Assembly (NCBI GenBank): GCA_947168045.1 | Contig: CAMVKN010000019.1 | Coordinates: 1 to 60,832, forward strand | Length of the DNA: 60,832 nt | From: an uncultured Prevotellaceae bacterium | Lineage (GTDB): Bacteria; Bacteroidota; Bacteroidia; Bacteroidales; Bacteroidaceae | Reading direction: 5' to 3' | Shown: positions 50,897 through 58,106 of the stretch, piece by piece | Layout: each line of letters begins with the position of its first letter | How positions within the stretch are numbered: position 1 is the first letter of the stretch | Notes under the pieces: model-generated | What the model was told of the DNA's origin: nothing | What the model saw: only the letters and a program-made list of their open reading frames with translations | Databases searched by the model: none | Program-made: the position numbers and the translations under genes

Positions 50897-52128
50897 GGAT
50901 TTTACAATTAGCAGGATATTTCTTCCCTGAGAAAGCGGCTAGTATCTATTTGGAAGAAAACCGTTTTCAAGCATTCTCTAATGCAGGTTTTAAGACCATA
51001 GTTTATACTGCCAGACCTCAACGAGGACTTTCTAAAGAGGAGTATCAAGACTATAAGCATAAGACACTAGAGATGATGTTTGATGGCGGTGTAGAAGTGT
51101 ATCGCTTTGCCATGTATCGTGAAGGGAAGAATGCTGTATTAAGGGCATTGCGTTATTTTTTGATTAGTGCAATTCAATTTTGGAAAGGCATTCGCGCTAA
51201 AAACATTGATCTGATATATGTTGCTAGTACGCCCCCTACGCAAGGGGCACTAGCTGCACTGGTGAAGAAATGCAAGAATAAGCCCTTTGTTTACAACCTT
51301 CAGGATATCTTCCCGGACTCTCTTGCAGGTACTGGCCTTGCCAAGAAAGGTGGCATCCTTTGGAAGATAGGCCGCGTGATTGAGAACTTCACCTACCGTA
51401 ATGCTGATAAGATTATCGTCATCAGTGAGGATTTCAAGAAGAACATCATGGCGAAAGGGGTGCCAGAAGAGAAGATAGTGGTTATCTATAACTGGGTGGA
51501 CGAAGAAGCGGTGATTGACATCCCCCGAGAAAAGAACAAACTCTTCGACAAATACAACCTAAACAGAAGCAAATTCTACATCACTTATTCGGGTAATATT
51601 GGTCTGACACAGAACATGGACATGCTCATGGAAGTGATGCAGGAGTTGCAGACGGAGACTCCGGACATCCATTTAGTGCTTATTGGCGAAGGGGCCTATA
51701 AAAAACAAGTGGAAGAGATGATTGCTGCGAAGAAGCTCAGCAACGTGACAATGCTGCCCTTCCAGCCCTATGAGGACATCAGCCATGTGTTCAGCCTCGG
51801 GGACACGGGACTGGTAATCAGCAAGCCTGGCGTAGGGGCGAACTCTGTGCCGAGCAAGACGTGGAGCATCATGAGTGCCTCACGGCCTGTCCTTGCTAAC
51901 TTTGATGAGAATGAGCTGAAAACAATTATCACTGATAATAACTGTGGAATCTTCACTAAAGCGGGTGATAAGGTAGCTTTTACAGATGCCATCCTTAAGC
52001 TCTATAAGAATAGCGAACTATGCAAGGAAATGGGACGTAACGGCCGAAAGTTTGTGATGGCAAACTTAACCAAGGAGGTCGGCACACGGAAATACGTGGA
52101 GGTTATTAAATCGTTTGAGAAGCAGTGA
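50893..52128 (+). CDS. Glycosyltransferase family 4, WbuB-like
   Basis: A 411-residue GT-B transferase: MRILQLAGYFFPEKAASIYL, YVASTPPTQGALAALVKK, NLQDIFPDSLAGTGLAKKG, ITYSGNIGLTQNMDMLMEVM, and GDTGLVISKPGVGANSVPSK with the donor-site region. The pattern matches WbuB-type N-acetylaminosugar transferases, which often act right after the initiating transferase. It overlaps the ATP-grasp gene (ATGA) and is the last gene before the inserted three-gene cassette. Confidence 0.92.
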   Translation: MRILQLAGYFFPEKAASIYLEENRFQAFSNAGFKTIVYTARPQRGLSKEEYQDYKHKTLEMMFDGGVEVYRFAMYREGKNAVLRALRYFLISAIQFWKGIRAKNIDLIYVASTPPTQGALAALVKKCKNKPFVYNLQDIFPDSLAGTGLAKKGGILWKIGRVIENFTYRNADKIIVISEDFKKNIMAKGVPEEKIVVIYNWVDEEAVIDIPREKNKLFDKYNLNRSKFYITYSGNIGLTQNMDMLMEVMQELQTETPDIHLVLIGEGAYKKQVEEMIAAKKLSNVTMLPFQPYEDISHVFSLGDTGLVISKPGVGANSVPSKTWSIMSASRPVLANFDENELKTIITDNNCGIFTKAGDKVAFTDAILKLYKNSELCKEMGRNGRKFVMANLTKEVGTRKYVEVIKSFEKQ

Positions 52129-52229
52129 TTTTGGCCATTTAAGACACAAATATCCATACGTTTGCCGTAAATAATTATAAATTCCAGTAGTTTTTGCAGA
52201 TTTTTGCAAAATAATTGAAGGAAATAATG

Positions 52230-52237
52230 TAATTTTG
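52230..52237 (+). promoter_or_regulatory. Putative promoter -7 element of the three-gene cassette
   Basis: TAATTTTG matches TAnnTTTG and lies 27 bases before the ATG at 52264. A TTTG at 52203-52206 is 23 bases upstream, slightly more than the usual spacing. The 135-base gap before the cassette contrasts with the overlaps within the capsule genes. Confidence 0.5.
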
Positions 52238-52263
52238 CAGCTAAAATATGAATATTCGACAGC

Positions 52264-52539
52264 ATGCTCTATCAAATAACATACGAACTGAAAGCAACAG
52301 ACAAAGACTATGCCCCACTATATCTTGCAATCAAGCGAATGGGGGAGTGGTTCCATCCGTTAGAGACAGTTTGGTTTGTCGTGTCCCAATTGTCATTGGA
52401 GGACGTTTCCAAGACCTTATCAGCGTATGTTGATGCACGATATGATAAAATATTGGTGACAACGGTCAGCCATAACGGTATGGGAGGCAGGGCATCGACG
52501 GAGTTCTGGAAATGGCTCAAAAACAATTATGTGACATGA
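52264..52539 (+). CDS. Small Cas2-like/SinR-type protein
   Basis: A 91-residue protein with the compact ferredoxin-like layout of Cas2-like or SinR-annotated proteins: strand MLYQITYELK, helix DYAPLYLAIKRMGEWFHPL, strand TVWFVVSQ, helix SLEDVSKTLSAYVD, strand DKILVTTVS, helix. There is no CRISPR array or cas1 nearby, so it is not an adaptation protein here. Cas2-like folds also occur in VapD-type RNases, but nuclease residues cannot be confirmed. Its stop overlaps the next start (ATGA at 52536), so it is translated together with the ATPase. Confidence 0.7.
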   Translation: MLYQITYELKATDKDYAPLYLAIKRMGEWFHPLETVWFVVSQLSLEDVSKTLSAYVDARYDKILVTTVSHNGMGGRASTEFWKWLKNNYVT

Positions 52540-53714
52540 TTAGGGAGGTAGGACTGAAAAGACTTAAGAGCTTTGATGATTCTGACAGCATGAAACTTGC
52601 AAAGGTGAATCTGCTGACAGGAAAGAACGGACGAGGCAAATCCACCGTCCTACAGTCGTTGTTGTTGCTTTCACAGAGTTTTGATTCGGAAAAAGGAATA
52701 GACCACCTGAATCTTAACGGTCGCCTTGTAAACCTTGGCACGTTTGATGATGTGCTGCGACGTGACAGTAGTGGCACGTTTGAAATCAACCTTAAAACAG
52801 ATGATGAATTGGATTGTGACATTCATTGCGAGTTTGAAAGGAACGAGCATGATAGCAGAACAGCGTCGCTGAGAGAACTGGAGGTTGATGGAAACAGCAA
52901 AATGGAAACAGTCACCTCCTCAGAACTATTAATGACCGAGGACGGGGGAATGGTTTTGGCAGAAGATGGTGCTCCGCTACTTTTAGAGCAATACGATAAG
53001 ACTGTAGGGACTACATCCGACGTGATGGGGCTGCGACAGTTGCTTGATGTGGTGTTTATCTCTGCTGACAGAGAAGGAGGCGTGAACAGTGTGCGAAGCA
53101 GTGGATGGCAGCGGCAGATGGGCGTTGGCATACATGGTGAATATGTGATGAACATGCTGGAGAGTGCTTCCCAGGAGCAGAAGGATGAAGTGAATATGTG
53201 GCTGAGAAAAGTGTTGGAAGGTGGAAGTGTGAGAACGGAAACGAACCCGGCCAATGACGAAATATTGATGTATATAGATCCAGCTGGCACTGAAAATGGC
53301 TTCAAACCATCGAATGTCGGTTTTGGTTATAGCTATATTCTCTCCATCCTTGTGGCAATGGTAATGGCCAAAAACGGCACTAAGGTAATGGTAGAAAATC
53401 CTGAAGCCCATTTACATCCTTCAGCACAGGCAAAGCTTGTAAGAACAATAGTACAGATTGCCAAGGCAAAGAACATGCAGGTGTTCATTGAGTCACACAG
53501 TGACCATGTACTGCACGGATTACAATTAGCTGTGATGAACAAGACAATGGAGGCGAATGATTTGTCTGTCTTGTTTTTCGACTTCGAGGAAAACACACCA
53601 AATAAGACCGACATCTGTCAGTTGACAATAAAGCCGAATGGCCATATCGTATGCCCACCTGGAGGATTCTTTGACCAGGCGGAGCAAGATCTTAGCTCAC
53701 TCATTGGACTTTGA
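52536..53714 (+). CDS. SMC/OLD-like AAA ATPase (DUF3696-type)
   Basis: Start chosen at the ATG at 52536 (MIREVGLKRLKSF), which overlaps the upstream stop as ATGA; an ATG at 52512 would add eight residues. The 392-residue product has Walker A GKNGRGKS at 29-36, an ABC-like region FGYSYILSILVAMVMAK, Walker B-like VMVENPEAHLHPSAQAK and the following FIESHSDHVLHG. The end (PNGHIVCPPGGFFDQAEQDL) is typical of DUF3696 ATPases. Such stand-alone SMC/OLD-type ATPases are frequent in antiphage systems with a separate effector. About residues 90-150 form an Asp/Glu-rich insertion. Next gene starts two bases after the stop. Confidence 0.85.
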   Translation: MIREVGLKRLKSFDDSDSMKLAKVNLLTGKNGRGKSTVLQSLLLLSQSFDSEKGIDHLNLNGRLVNLGTFDDVLRRDSSGTFEINLKTDDELDCDIHCEFERNEHDSRTASLRELEVDGNSKMETVTSSELLMTEDGGMVLAEDGAPLLLEQYDKTVGTTSDVMGLRQLLDVVFISADREGGVNSVRSSGWQRQMGVGIHGEYVMNMLESASQEQKDEVNMWLRKVLEGGSVRTETNPANDEILMYIDPAGTENGFKPSNVGFGYSYILSILVAMVMAKNGTKVMVENPEAHLHPSAQAKLVRTIVQIAKAKNMQVFIESHSDHVLHGLQLAVMNKTMEANDLSVLFFDFEENTPNKTDICQLTIKPNGHIVCPPGGFFDQAEQDLSSLIGL

Positions 53715-53716
53715 AT

Positions 53717-54577
53717 ATGACTGCACAACTGTTTTTCCTTTTACCCGAGTACAGAGGCATTGGCCACCCGACCTCGGTTTTCGTTGAAAAGGACAGGCCA
53801 ATGAATGATGCGGAGTTGCAAGTTTTTCTCCGCAAACTGAAATGTATGGTGCTGTACTTGAAGGATGAAACGGTGGAATGCTTCTATGACAATCATAATT
53901 TGTCGGCTTTTCTGTCTGCTTACAATCCTGCACAGAAAGAATATCCTTCAGTGAAACGGTTCAACCTGGAACTGATGGAGAGGAACCTGGAGCGATGGCG
54001 TGATACCCAGGAGCAAGATACGGTTGCGGATAAATTCTACTATGAGGATCAGCAGATTGCCAACGATACGCTATGTGAGATTGCCAAAAGGCAATATAAT
54101 AACCGGGCGGTGATGTATTTTGTCATAAACTATGAGGCACTAAATGTTGGACGAGACAGCCAGAGGCTTCATGTGGTGTGTAACAGAAGAGAAAAAGTGT
54201 TCACGGCTTTGCGGGCTGATGTCATGCTGGTTTTAAGGAGACTTTGCGAAAGAGGGGTGATAAAAAGGATGTATCATCCGAATACAGCCAAGCATGGCAC
54301 GAGCGGGCTTGGCGGGTCACTGGCAGATGACGCATCGAGCCTTAGATGTTCGAATAAGAAAGCAAAGAAAATGATGGGAAAGGCTGTGAAGGTAGGTAAG
54401 CATCTTTATTATTTCGATGAAGATGAGAATCTATATATACGATTCATGTCAGGTGAGAACAGCACTTTTCATCCCTATCACATAGAGTCGGCGCAGGACG
54501 AAGAGAAGAATGTGCCACAAATGGCAAAAACTGCCCTGAAATTACATTTGGGTGATTTCAGGTCGAATTTCGAATAA
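53717..54577 (+). CDS. Unknown third protein of the cassette
   Basis: The start is set at the ATG at 53717; a TTG two codons earlier overlaps the ATPase stop. The 286-residue product matches nothing I recognise. The N-terminal half is mixed alpha/beta with YRGIGHPTSVFVEKDRPM. The C-terminal half is basic (RREKVFTALRADVMLVLRRL, KRMYHPNTAKHGTSGL, SNKKAKKMMGKAVKVGKHLY), which could fit nucleic-acid contact. Tight coupling to the ATPase suggests it is the effector or sensor of the same system. No nuclease motif can be named with confidence. Confidence 0.65.
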   Translation: MTAQLFFLLPEYRGIGHPTSVFVEKDRPMNDAELQVFLRKLKCMVLYLKDETVECFYDNHNLSAFLSAYNPAQKEYPSVKRFNLELMERNLERWRDTQEQDTVADKFYYEDQQIANDTLCEIAKRQYNNRAVMYFVINYEALNVGRDSQRLHVVCNRREKVFTALRADVMLVLRRLCERGVIKRMYHPNTAKHGTSGLGGSLADDASSLRCSNKKAKKMMGKAVKVGKHLYYFDEDENLYIRFMSGENSTFHPYHIESAQDEEKNVPQMAKTALKLHLGDFRSNFE

Positions 54578-54681
54578 AACAAGAAAGTTTCTTTCTGTTA
54601 TCATGCTGCTGCAGGATGACAGAGTTTATATGACGACAAGCTGTTGAAGGGCTTGGCGCTTTTACGGATACATAAAATTTT

Positions 54682-55752
54682 ATGGAGAAAAAGCAACAGT
54701 GTCTGACAGAATTTGTCAGGTACGGTTTGGGTAAGTCGAGGATATGTCGTGTTCCTCGGAATGTGGATTGGCATGAGCTTATGGCTTTGGCTGAGAAACA
54801 GGGCGTGGCTGCTATAGTGCTTGACGGTATCAATAGATGCTATGAAAACGGAATATCCGTTGACATGGACTTCCAAACAAAGATGGACTGGATTGGTTTG
54901 GTACATCAGATAGAGATACGGTACGGACAGAATGAGAAGGCAATGAGGCAGTTAGCAGCCTTCTATTATCAGCATGGAATTAGAATGATGGTGTTGAAGG
55001 GTTGGGGATTGTCATTGAACTATCCAATACCCAACCACAGACCCAGCGGGGATATAGACATTTATCTGTTTGGAGAGCAGGAAAGAGCTGATAAACTGAT
55101 ACATGATGAATTGGGTATAGAGGTGGATAATAGTCACCACCACCATACGGTGTTCTGTTTCCACGGAGAGAGCGTAGAGAACCATTATGATTTCCTAAAC
55201 GTGCATGTGAGAAAATCAAACCTACAGATGGAAAAAATGCTGAAGATTCTTGCAAACAAAAATTATACTGAAGAAGGTGACGCTATTCTTCCATCTGTAG
55301 AGTTTAATGCTGTACACCTGCTGAGACATTGTGCCGCCCACTTCGCATCTGTGAAGATGACGGTCAGGCAAGTTCTCGACTGGGCTTTTTTCATAGAAAA
55401 GCATGGAATGGAAATTGAATGGGAGAAATACATTGCATATCTCAAAGAGGTAGGTATGTATAGGTTCTATAATGTCTTGGGATTATTCTGTATAAGAGAA
55501 CTAGGCTTTGACGCTGCGCTTTTTCATGGTTTATATGACGACGGACTGTATGGCCGCTTCCGTGCAGAGATATTATCGCCAGAGTTCAAAGATAAGGAAA
55601 ACGGAAAGCTACTTCACTCGCTGAGCGTGAAGCCCCGTCGGTGGTGGCACAACAGGTGGAAGAACCGCCTGTGCTATCCAGATAGCCCATGGTCGGAATT
55701 CGCATACGGTCTCTGGGCGAAGATTCTAAAGCCGAGCCATTTTATACAATAA
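54682..55752 (+). CDS. Nucleotidyltransferase-fold protein (NTP_transf_5 family)
   Basis: A 356-residue protein. The nucleotidyltransferase core is seen as IRMMVLKGWGLSLNYPIPNH followed by RPSGDIDIYL with the metal-binding GDIDI aspartates; a VEFNAVHLLRHCAAHF helix comes later. The family (uncharacterised nucleotidyltransferase, PF14907) is common next to capsule and peptide-modification genes, and its substrate is unknown. It follows the cassette after 104 bases without an evident promoter and probably belongs again to the capsule genes. Confidence 0.82.
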   Translation: MEKKQQCLTEFVRYGLGKSRICRVPRNVDWHELMALAEKQGVAAIVLDGINRCYENGISVDMDFQTKMDWIGLVHQIEIRYGQNEKAMRQLAAFYYQHGIRMMVLKGWGLSLNYPIPNHRPSGDIDIYLFGEQERADKLIHDELGIEVDNSHHHHTVFCFHGESVENHYDFLNVHVRKSNLQMEKMLKILANKNYTEEGDAILPSVEFNAVHLLRHCAAHFASVKMTVRQVLDWAFFIEKHGMEIEWEKYIAYLKEVGMYRFYNVLGLFCIRELGFDAALFHGLYDDGLYGRFRAEILSPEFKDKENGKLLHSLSVKPRRWWHNRWKNRLCYPDSPWSEFAYGLWAKILKPSHFIQ

Positions 55753-55788
55753 CGACAAATACGGAATAGTTATAATAACCATATAAAT

Positions 55789-57018
55789 ATGAAAGTACCA
55801 TTTTCGCCTCCTGACATGACAGAGCAGGAGGCTGACCTCGTAAAGGAGGCAATCCTGTCGGGATGGATAACGACTGGTCCAAAGACAAAGGAGTTTGAAC
55901 AGCTGATAGCACTGTGCTGTGGCACAAAGAAGGCGGTATGCCTCAACTCAGCAACGGCATGTATGGAGAGTATACTGCGAGTGCTCGGCGTGGGGCCTGG
56001 CGATGAGGTGATTACCTCAGCCTATACCTACACGGCATCGTGCAGCGTGATTTGTCACGTGGGGGCTAAGCCAGTACTGGTAGACACAAAGCCAGGCTCG
56101 TTTGAGATGGACTACGAGAAGATGGCCGATGCTATCACGGAGCGCACAAAGGTGGTGATACCTGTTGACCTCGGAGGCGTGCCCTGTGACTATGATGTCG
56201 TCTTTGCCGCCGTGGAGAGTAAGAAGCATCTGTTCCAGCCTGCCAATGACATCCAGAAGGCTTTTGGACGGGTGATTGTGATGGCAGATGCTGCCCATGC
56301 CTTCGGTGCCAGATGGCACGGAAAGATGGTGGGTGAGATAGCCGACTTTACTTCGTTCTCGTTCCATGCGGTGAAGAACCTGACAACGGCTGAGGGTGGT
56401 GCATTGACGTGGAAGCCCCTCCCCGAAGGAGAAGGGGATGTCCACGGCATAGACGATGACGCACTCTACAAGCAATTCCAGCTGTTAAGTCTACACGGGC
56501 AGAACAAGGATGCGTTGGCTAAGACGCAGCTAGGGGCATGGGAGTATGACATAGTGGCTCCGCTTTACAAATGCAATATGACGGACATCATGGCAGCTAT
56601 GGGGCTGGTTCAGCTGAAACGCTACCCTGAGATGATGTATCGCCGCCGTCAGATGATAGAGCGGTATAACGAGGCATTCAAGGACTTGCCAGTACAAGTA
56701 CTGAACCACTATTCTGCTGACGACCCGACAACACAATCAAGCGGACATCTATACATCACACGACTGTTAGGCAAGACGATGGAGGAACGTAATGCGTTCA
56801 TCATCAAGATGGCAGAGCGAGATATAGCTTGCAACGTGCACTACAAGCCATTGCCAATGATGACGGCCTACAAGAAATTGGGCTTTGACATCAAAGACTA
56901 TCCGAATGCTTATGAGATGTTCCACAACGAGGTGACGCTCCCGTTGAACACAAAGATGACGGACGAGATGGTGGAGTATGTCATAGACAACTTTATCGAA
57001 ATAATGAGAAGCATGTGA
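55789..57018 (+). CDS. DegT/DnrJ/EryC1/StrS sugar aminotransferase
   Basis: A 409-residue PLP enzyme that transaminates a keto-sugar nucleotide to an amino sugar. Marks: KKAVCLNSATACMESILRVL, DEVITSAYTYTASCSVICHV, DAAHAFGARWHGKMVGEIAD, the PLP lysine Lys196 in SFHAVKNLTTAEGGAL, and LLSLHGQNKDALAKTQLGAW. Residues about 209-218 (PLPEGEGDVH) replace a shorter loop of the family and are encoded by a GC-rich palindrome. The enzyme fits with the epimerase upstream, so the polymer probably contains a 4-amino-4,6-dideoxy sugar or similar. Confidence 0.92.
   Translation: MKVPFSPPDMTEQEADLVKEAILSGWITTGPKTKEFEQLIALCCGTKKAVCLNSATACMESILRVLGVGPGDEVITSAYTYTASCSVICHVGAKPVLVDTKPGSFEMDYEKMADAITERTKVVIPVDLGGVPCDYDVVFAAVESKKHLFQPANDIQKAFGRVIVMADAAHAFGARWHGKMVGEIADFTSFSFHAVKNLTTAEGGALTWKPLPEGEGDVHGIDDDALYKQFQLLSLHGQNKDALAKTQLGAWEYDIVAPLYKCNMTDIMAAMGLVQLKRYPEMMYRRRQMIERYNEAFKDLPVQVLNHYSADDPTTQSSGHLYITRLLGKTMEERNAFIIKMAERDIACNVHYKPLPMMTAYKKLGFDIKDYPNAYEMFHNEVTLPLNTKMTDEMVEYVIDNFIEIMRSM
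56415..56440 (+). repeat. Short GC-rich palindrome in frame in the aminotransferase gene
   Basis: GCCCCTCCCCGAAGGAGAAG then GGGATG forms an imperfect inverted repeat (CCCCT...AGGGG) without the G-rich tail of the larger copies. It encodes KPLPEGEGD between GGALTW and the conserved QLLSLHGQNKDALAK. Confidence 0.55.
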
Positions 57019-57060
57019 AGTGAGTTCTTGGTATGACTTGAGTCTGATTTTCCAGACCTT

Positions 57061-57405
57061 ATGGGTAATTGTGAAGGAAAGATGATACGTTTATCGAACA
57101 AGCTCGAAGTGGGGACGCATGTCCCCATTCATCGCCATTTGAAGACATCTGAGACGGTCGTATGCCTTGAAGGATGTCTTGACTGGGTATTCTACGAAGA
57201 GTTGCCAAACCTGGATGCAGGCGGGCCTGTTCACGATGGGGAGACAGCAGCTGACGAGAGCTGCTTCAAGGAGGTGGCACGCTTCCGCCTCTGCCCCAGA
57301 GAGAAGCTCTATGGCATCCAGATACCTCAGGCTGCCTGGCACACCGTCGAGGTGCATGAGCCCAGCACTATCCTGGAAGCAAAGGATGGGGCGTATGGCA
57401 AATAA
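57061..57405 (+). CDS. WbuC-like cupin-fold protein
   Basis: A 114-residue protein with the cupin pattern of WbuC: THVPIHRHLKTSETVVCLEG (metal-binding His residues), then LYGIQIPQAAWHTVEVHEPS. WbuC proteins are about 130-160 residues and have an N-terminal extension that is missing here, so the gene may be short at its start. In capsule loci they accompany sugar aminotransferases; their reaction is unknown. It lies 42 bases after the aminotransferase. A partial paralogue lies at 57900. Confidence 0.75.
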   Translation: MGNCEGKMIRLSNKLEVGTHVPIHRHLKTSETVVCLEGCLDWVFYEELPNLDAGGPVHDGETAADESCFKEVARFRLCPREKLYGIQIPQAAWHTVEVHEPSTILEAKDGAYGK

Positions 57406-57429
57406 AATATACAGGGATTTTTCATTTAT

Positions 57430-57873
57430 AGGGTGTCAGGGTGACAGAATGCCGATAAACACTGGGACTGCACCCTATTTTTTAGGGTGACAATGGTGAC
57501 AGGAGGGTGACAGGTGTTTGCGGCCACAGACCACTTTTTGGTTAAAAACAGCCTCACCAGTGGAGCACTTTTCGATACCATTTGTGCCACTAAAGCATGC
57601 GATGGTGGACATTAGGACTAACAATGCAAGAGCCAGGAGCGGAGATAGAGTCAAATTCTCTTGAAAATTCAATGCTAAGTCAATGAGTTATTCTGCTATC
57701 TCCATGAGATAATTCAATAAGTCAATGAGTTATGATGCTAAGTCACTGAGATATAGCGACAAAACCATGAGATTTACCTCCCCGGAAACCTGTCACCCTC
57801 CTGTCACCCTTGACACCCTGTCAAAAGGGTGACAAGCCCTTTATACATCAGGGTTCTGTCACCCTGACACCCT
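57430..57873. mobile_element. Candidate MITE-like element with terminal inverted repeats
   Basis: The ends are perfect inverted repeats of 20 bases: AGGGTGTCAGGGTGACAGAA at 57430-57449 and its complement at 57854-57873. The homology continues inward: ACCTGTCACCCTCCTGTCAC at 57789 is the complement of the stretch ending at 57513. Each arm is therefore about 85 bases, built of GGGTGACAG units, with about 275 bases between them. The inside has no supported gene; it holds two copies of TAAGTCAATGAGTTAT (57675 and 57717) and related pieces. No clear target duplication is seen. The lack of a transposase suggests a non-autonomous element or a folded regulatory repeat. Confidence 0.55.
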
Positions 57874-57899
57874 CAAAACAGAAAATCATAGTATAGGAA

Positions 57900-58040
57900 A
57901 TGAACAACCGTGTCACTCTCTGTCCCGAGGATGGCACATACGGTATCCAGATTCCCAAAGGCACATGGCACACCGTAGAAGTCTATAAGCCCAGCGCCAT
58001 CTTCGAGGCCAAGGACGGAAAGTACATCCCGCAAAGATGA
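57900..58040 (+). pseudogene. C-terminal fragment of a second WbuC-like cupin
   Basis: This 46-residue frame, MNNRVTLCPEDGTYGIQIPK then GTWHTVEVYKPSAIFEAKDG, aligns with the last 45 residues of the WbuC-like protein at 57061 (LCPREKLYGIQIPQAAWHTV). The two differ at many positions, so this is an older paralogue rather than a fresh duplication. The His-containing first half of the cupin is missing. Its stop overlaps the SEC-C start (ATGA), so it may still be translated. Confidence 0.7.
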
Positions 58041-58099
58041 AAAAGCCTTGTTGGTGTGGTAGTGGACTGAAATACAAGAATTGCCACGGGAAGAACTAG
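58037..58099 (+). CDS. Twenty-residue SEC-C zinc-motif protein
   Basis: The complete frame reads MKKPCWCGSGLKYKNCHGKN. It is a bare SEC-C motif: CxCGSGxKYKxCH, the zinc-binding end of SecA and of many unrelated proteins. It overlaps the stop of the cupin fragment and ends seven bases before the helicase start, so it is placed for coupled translation. It could be a true microprotein or the surviving end of a larger gene. Too short for normal gene callers. Confidence 0.55.
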   Translation: MKKPCWCGSGLKYKNCHGKN

Positions 58100-58106
58100 G
58101 GAAATC

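Noticed and set aside
52264..52539. Cas2-like protein taken as sign of a CRISPR-Cas system
   Set aside because: No array, cas1 or effector in the window; Cas2-like folds also occur in unrelated small proteins.
57475..57672. Minus-strand 65-codon frame with a hydrophobic N-terminus inside the MITE-like element
   Set aside because: It runs into the inverted-repeat arm, has no recognisable family and no promoter; treated as non-coding.
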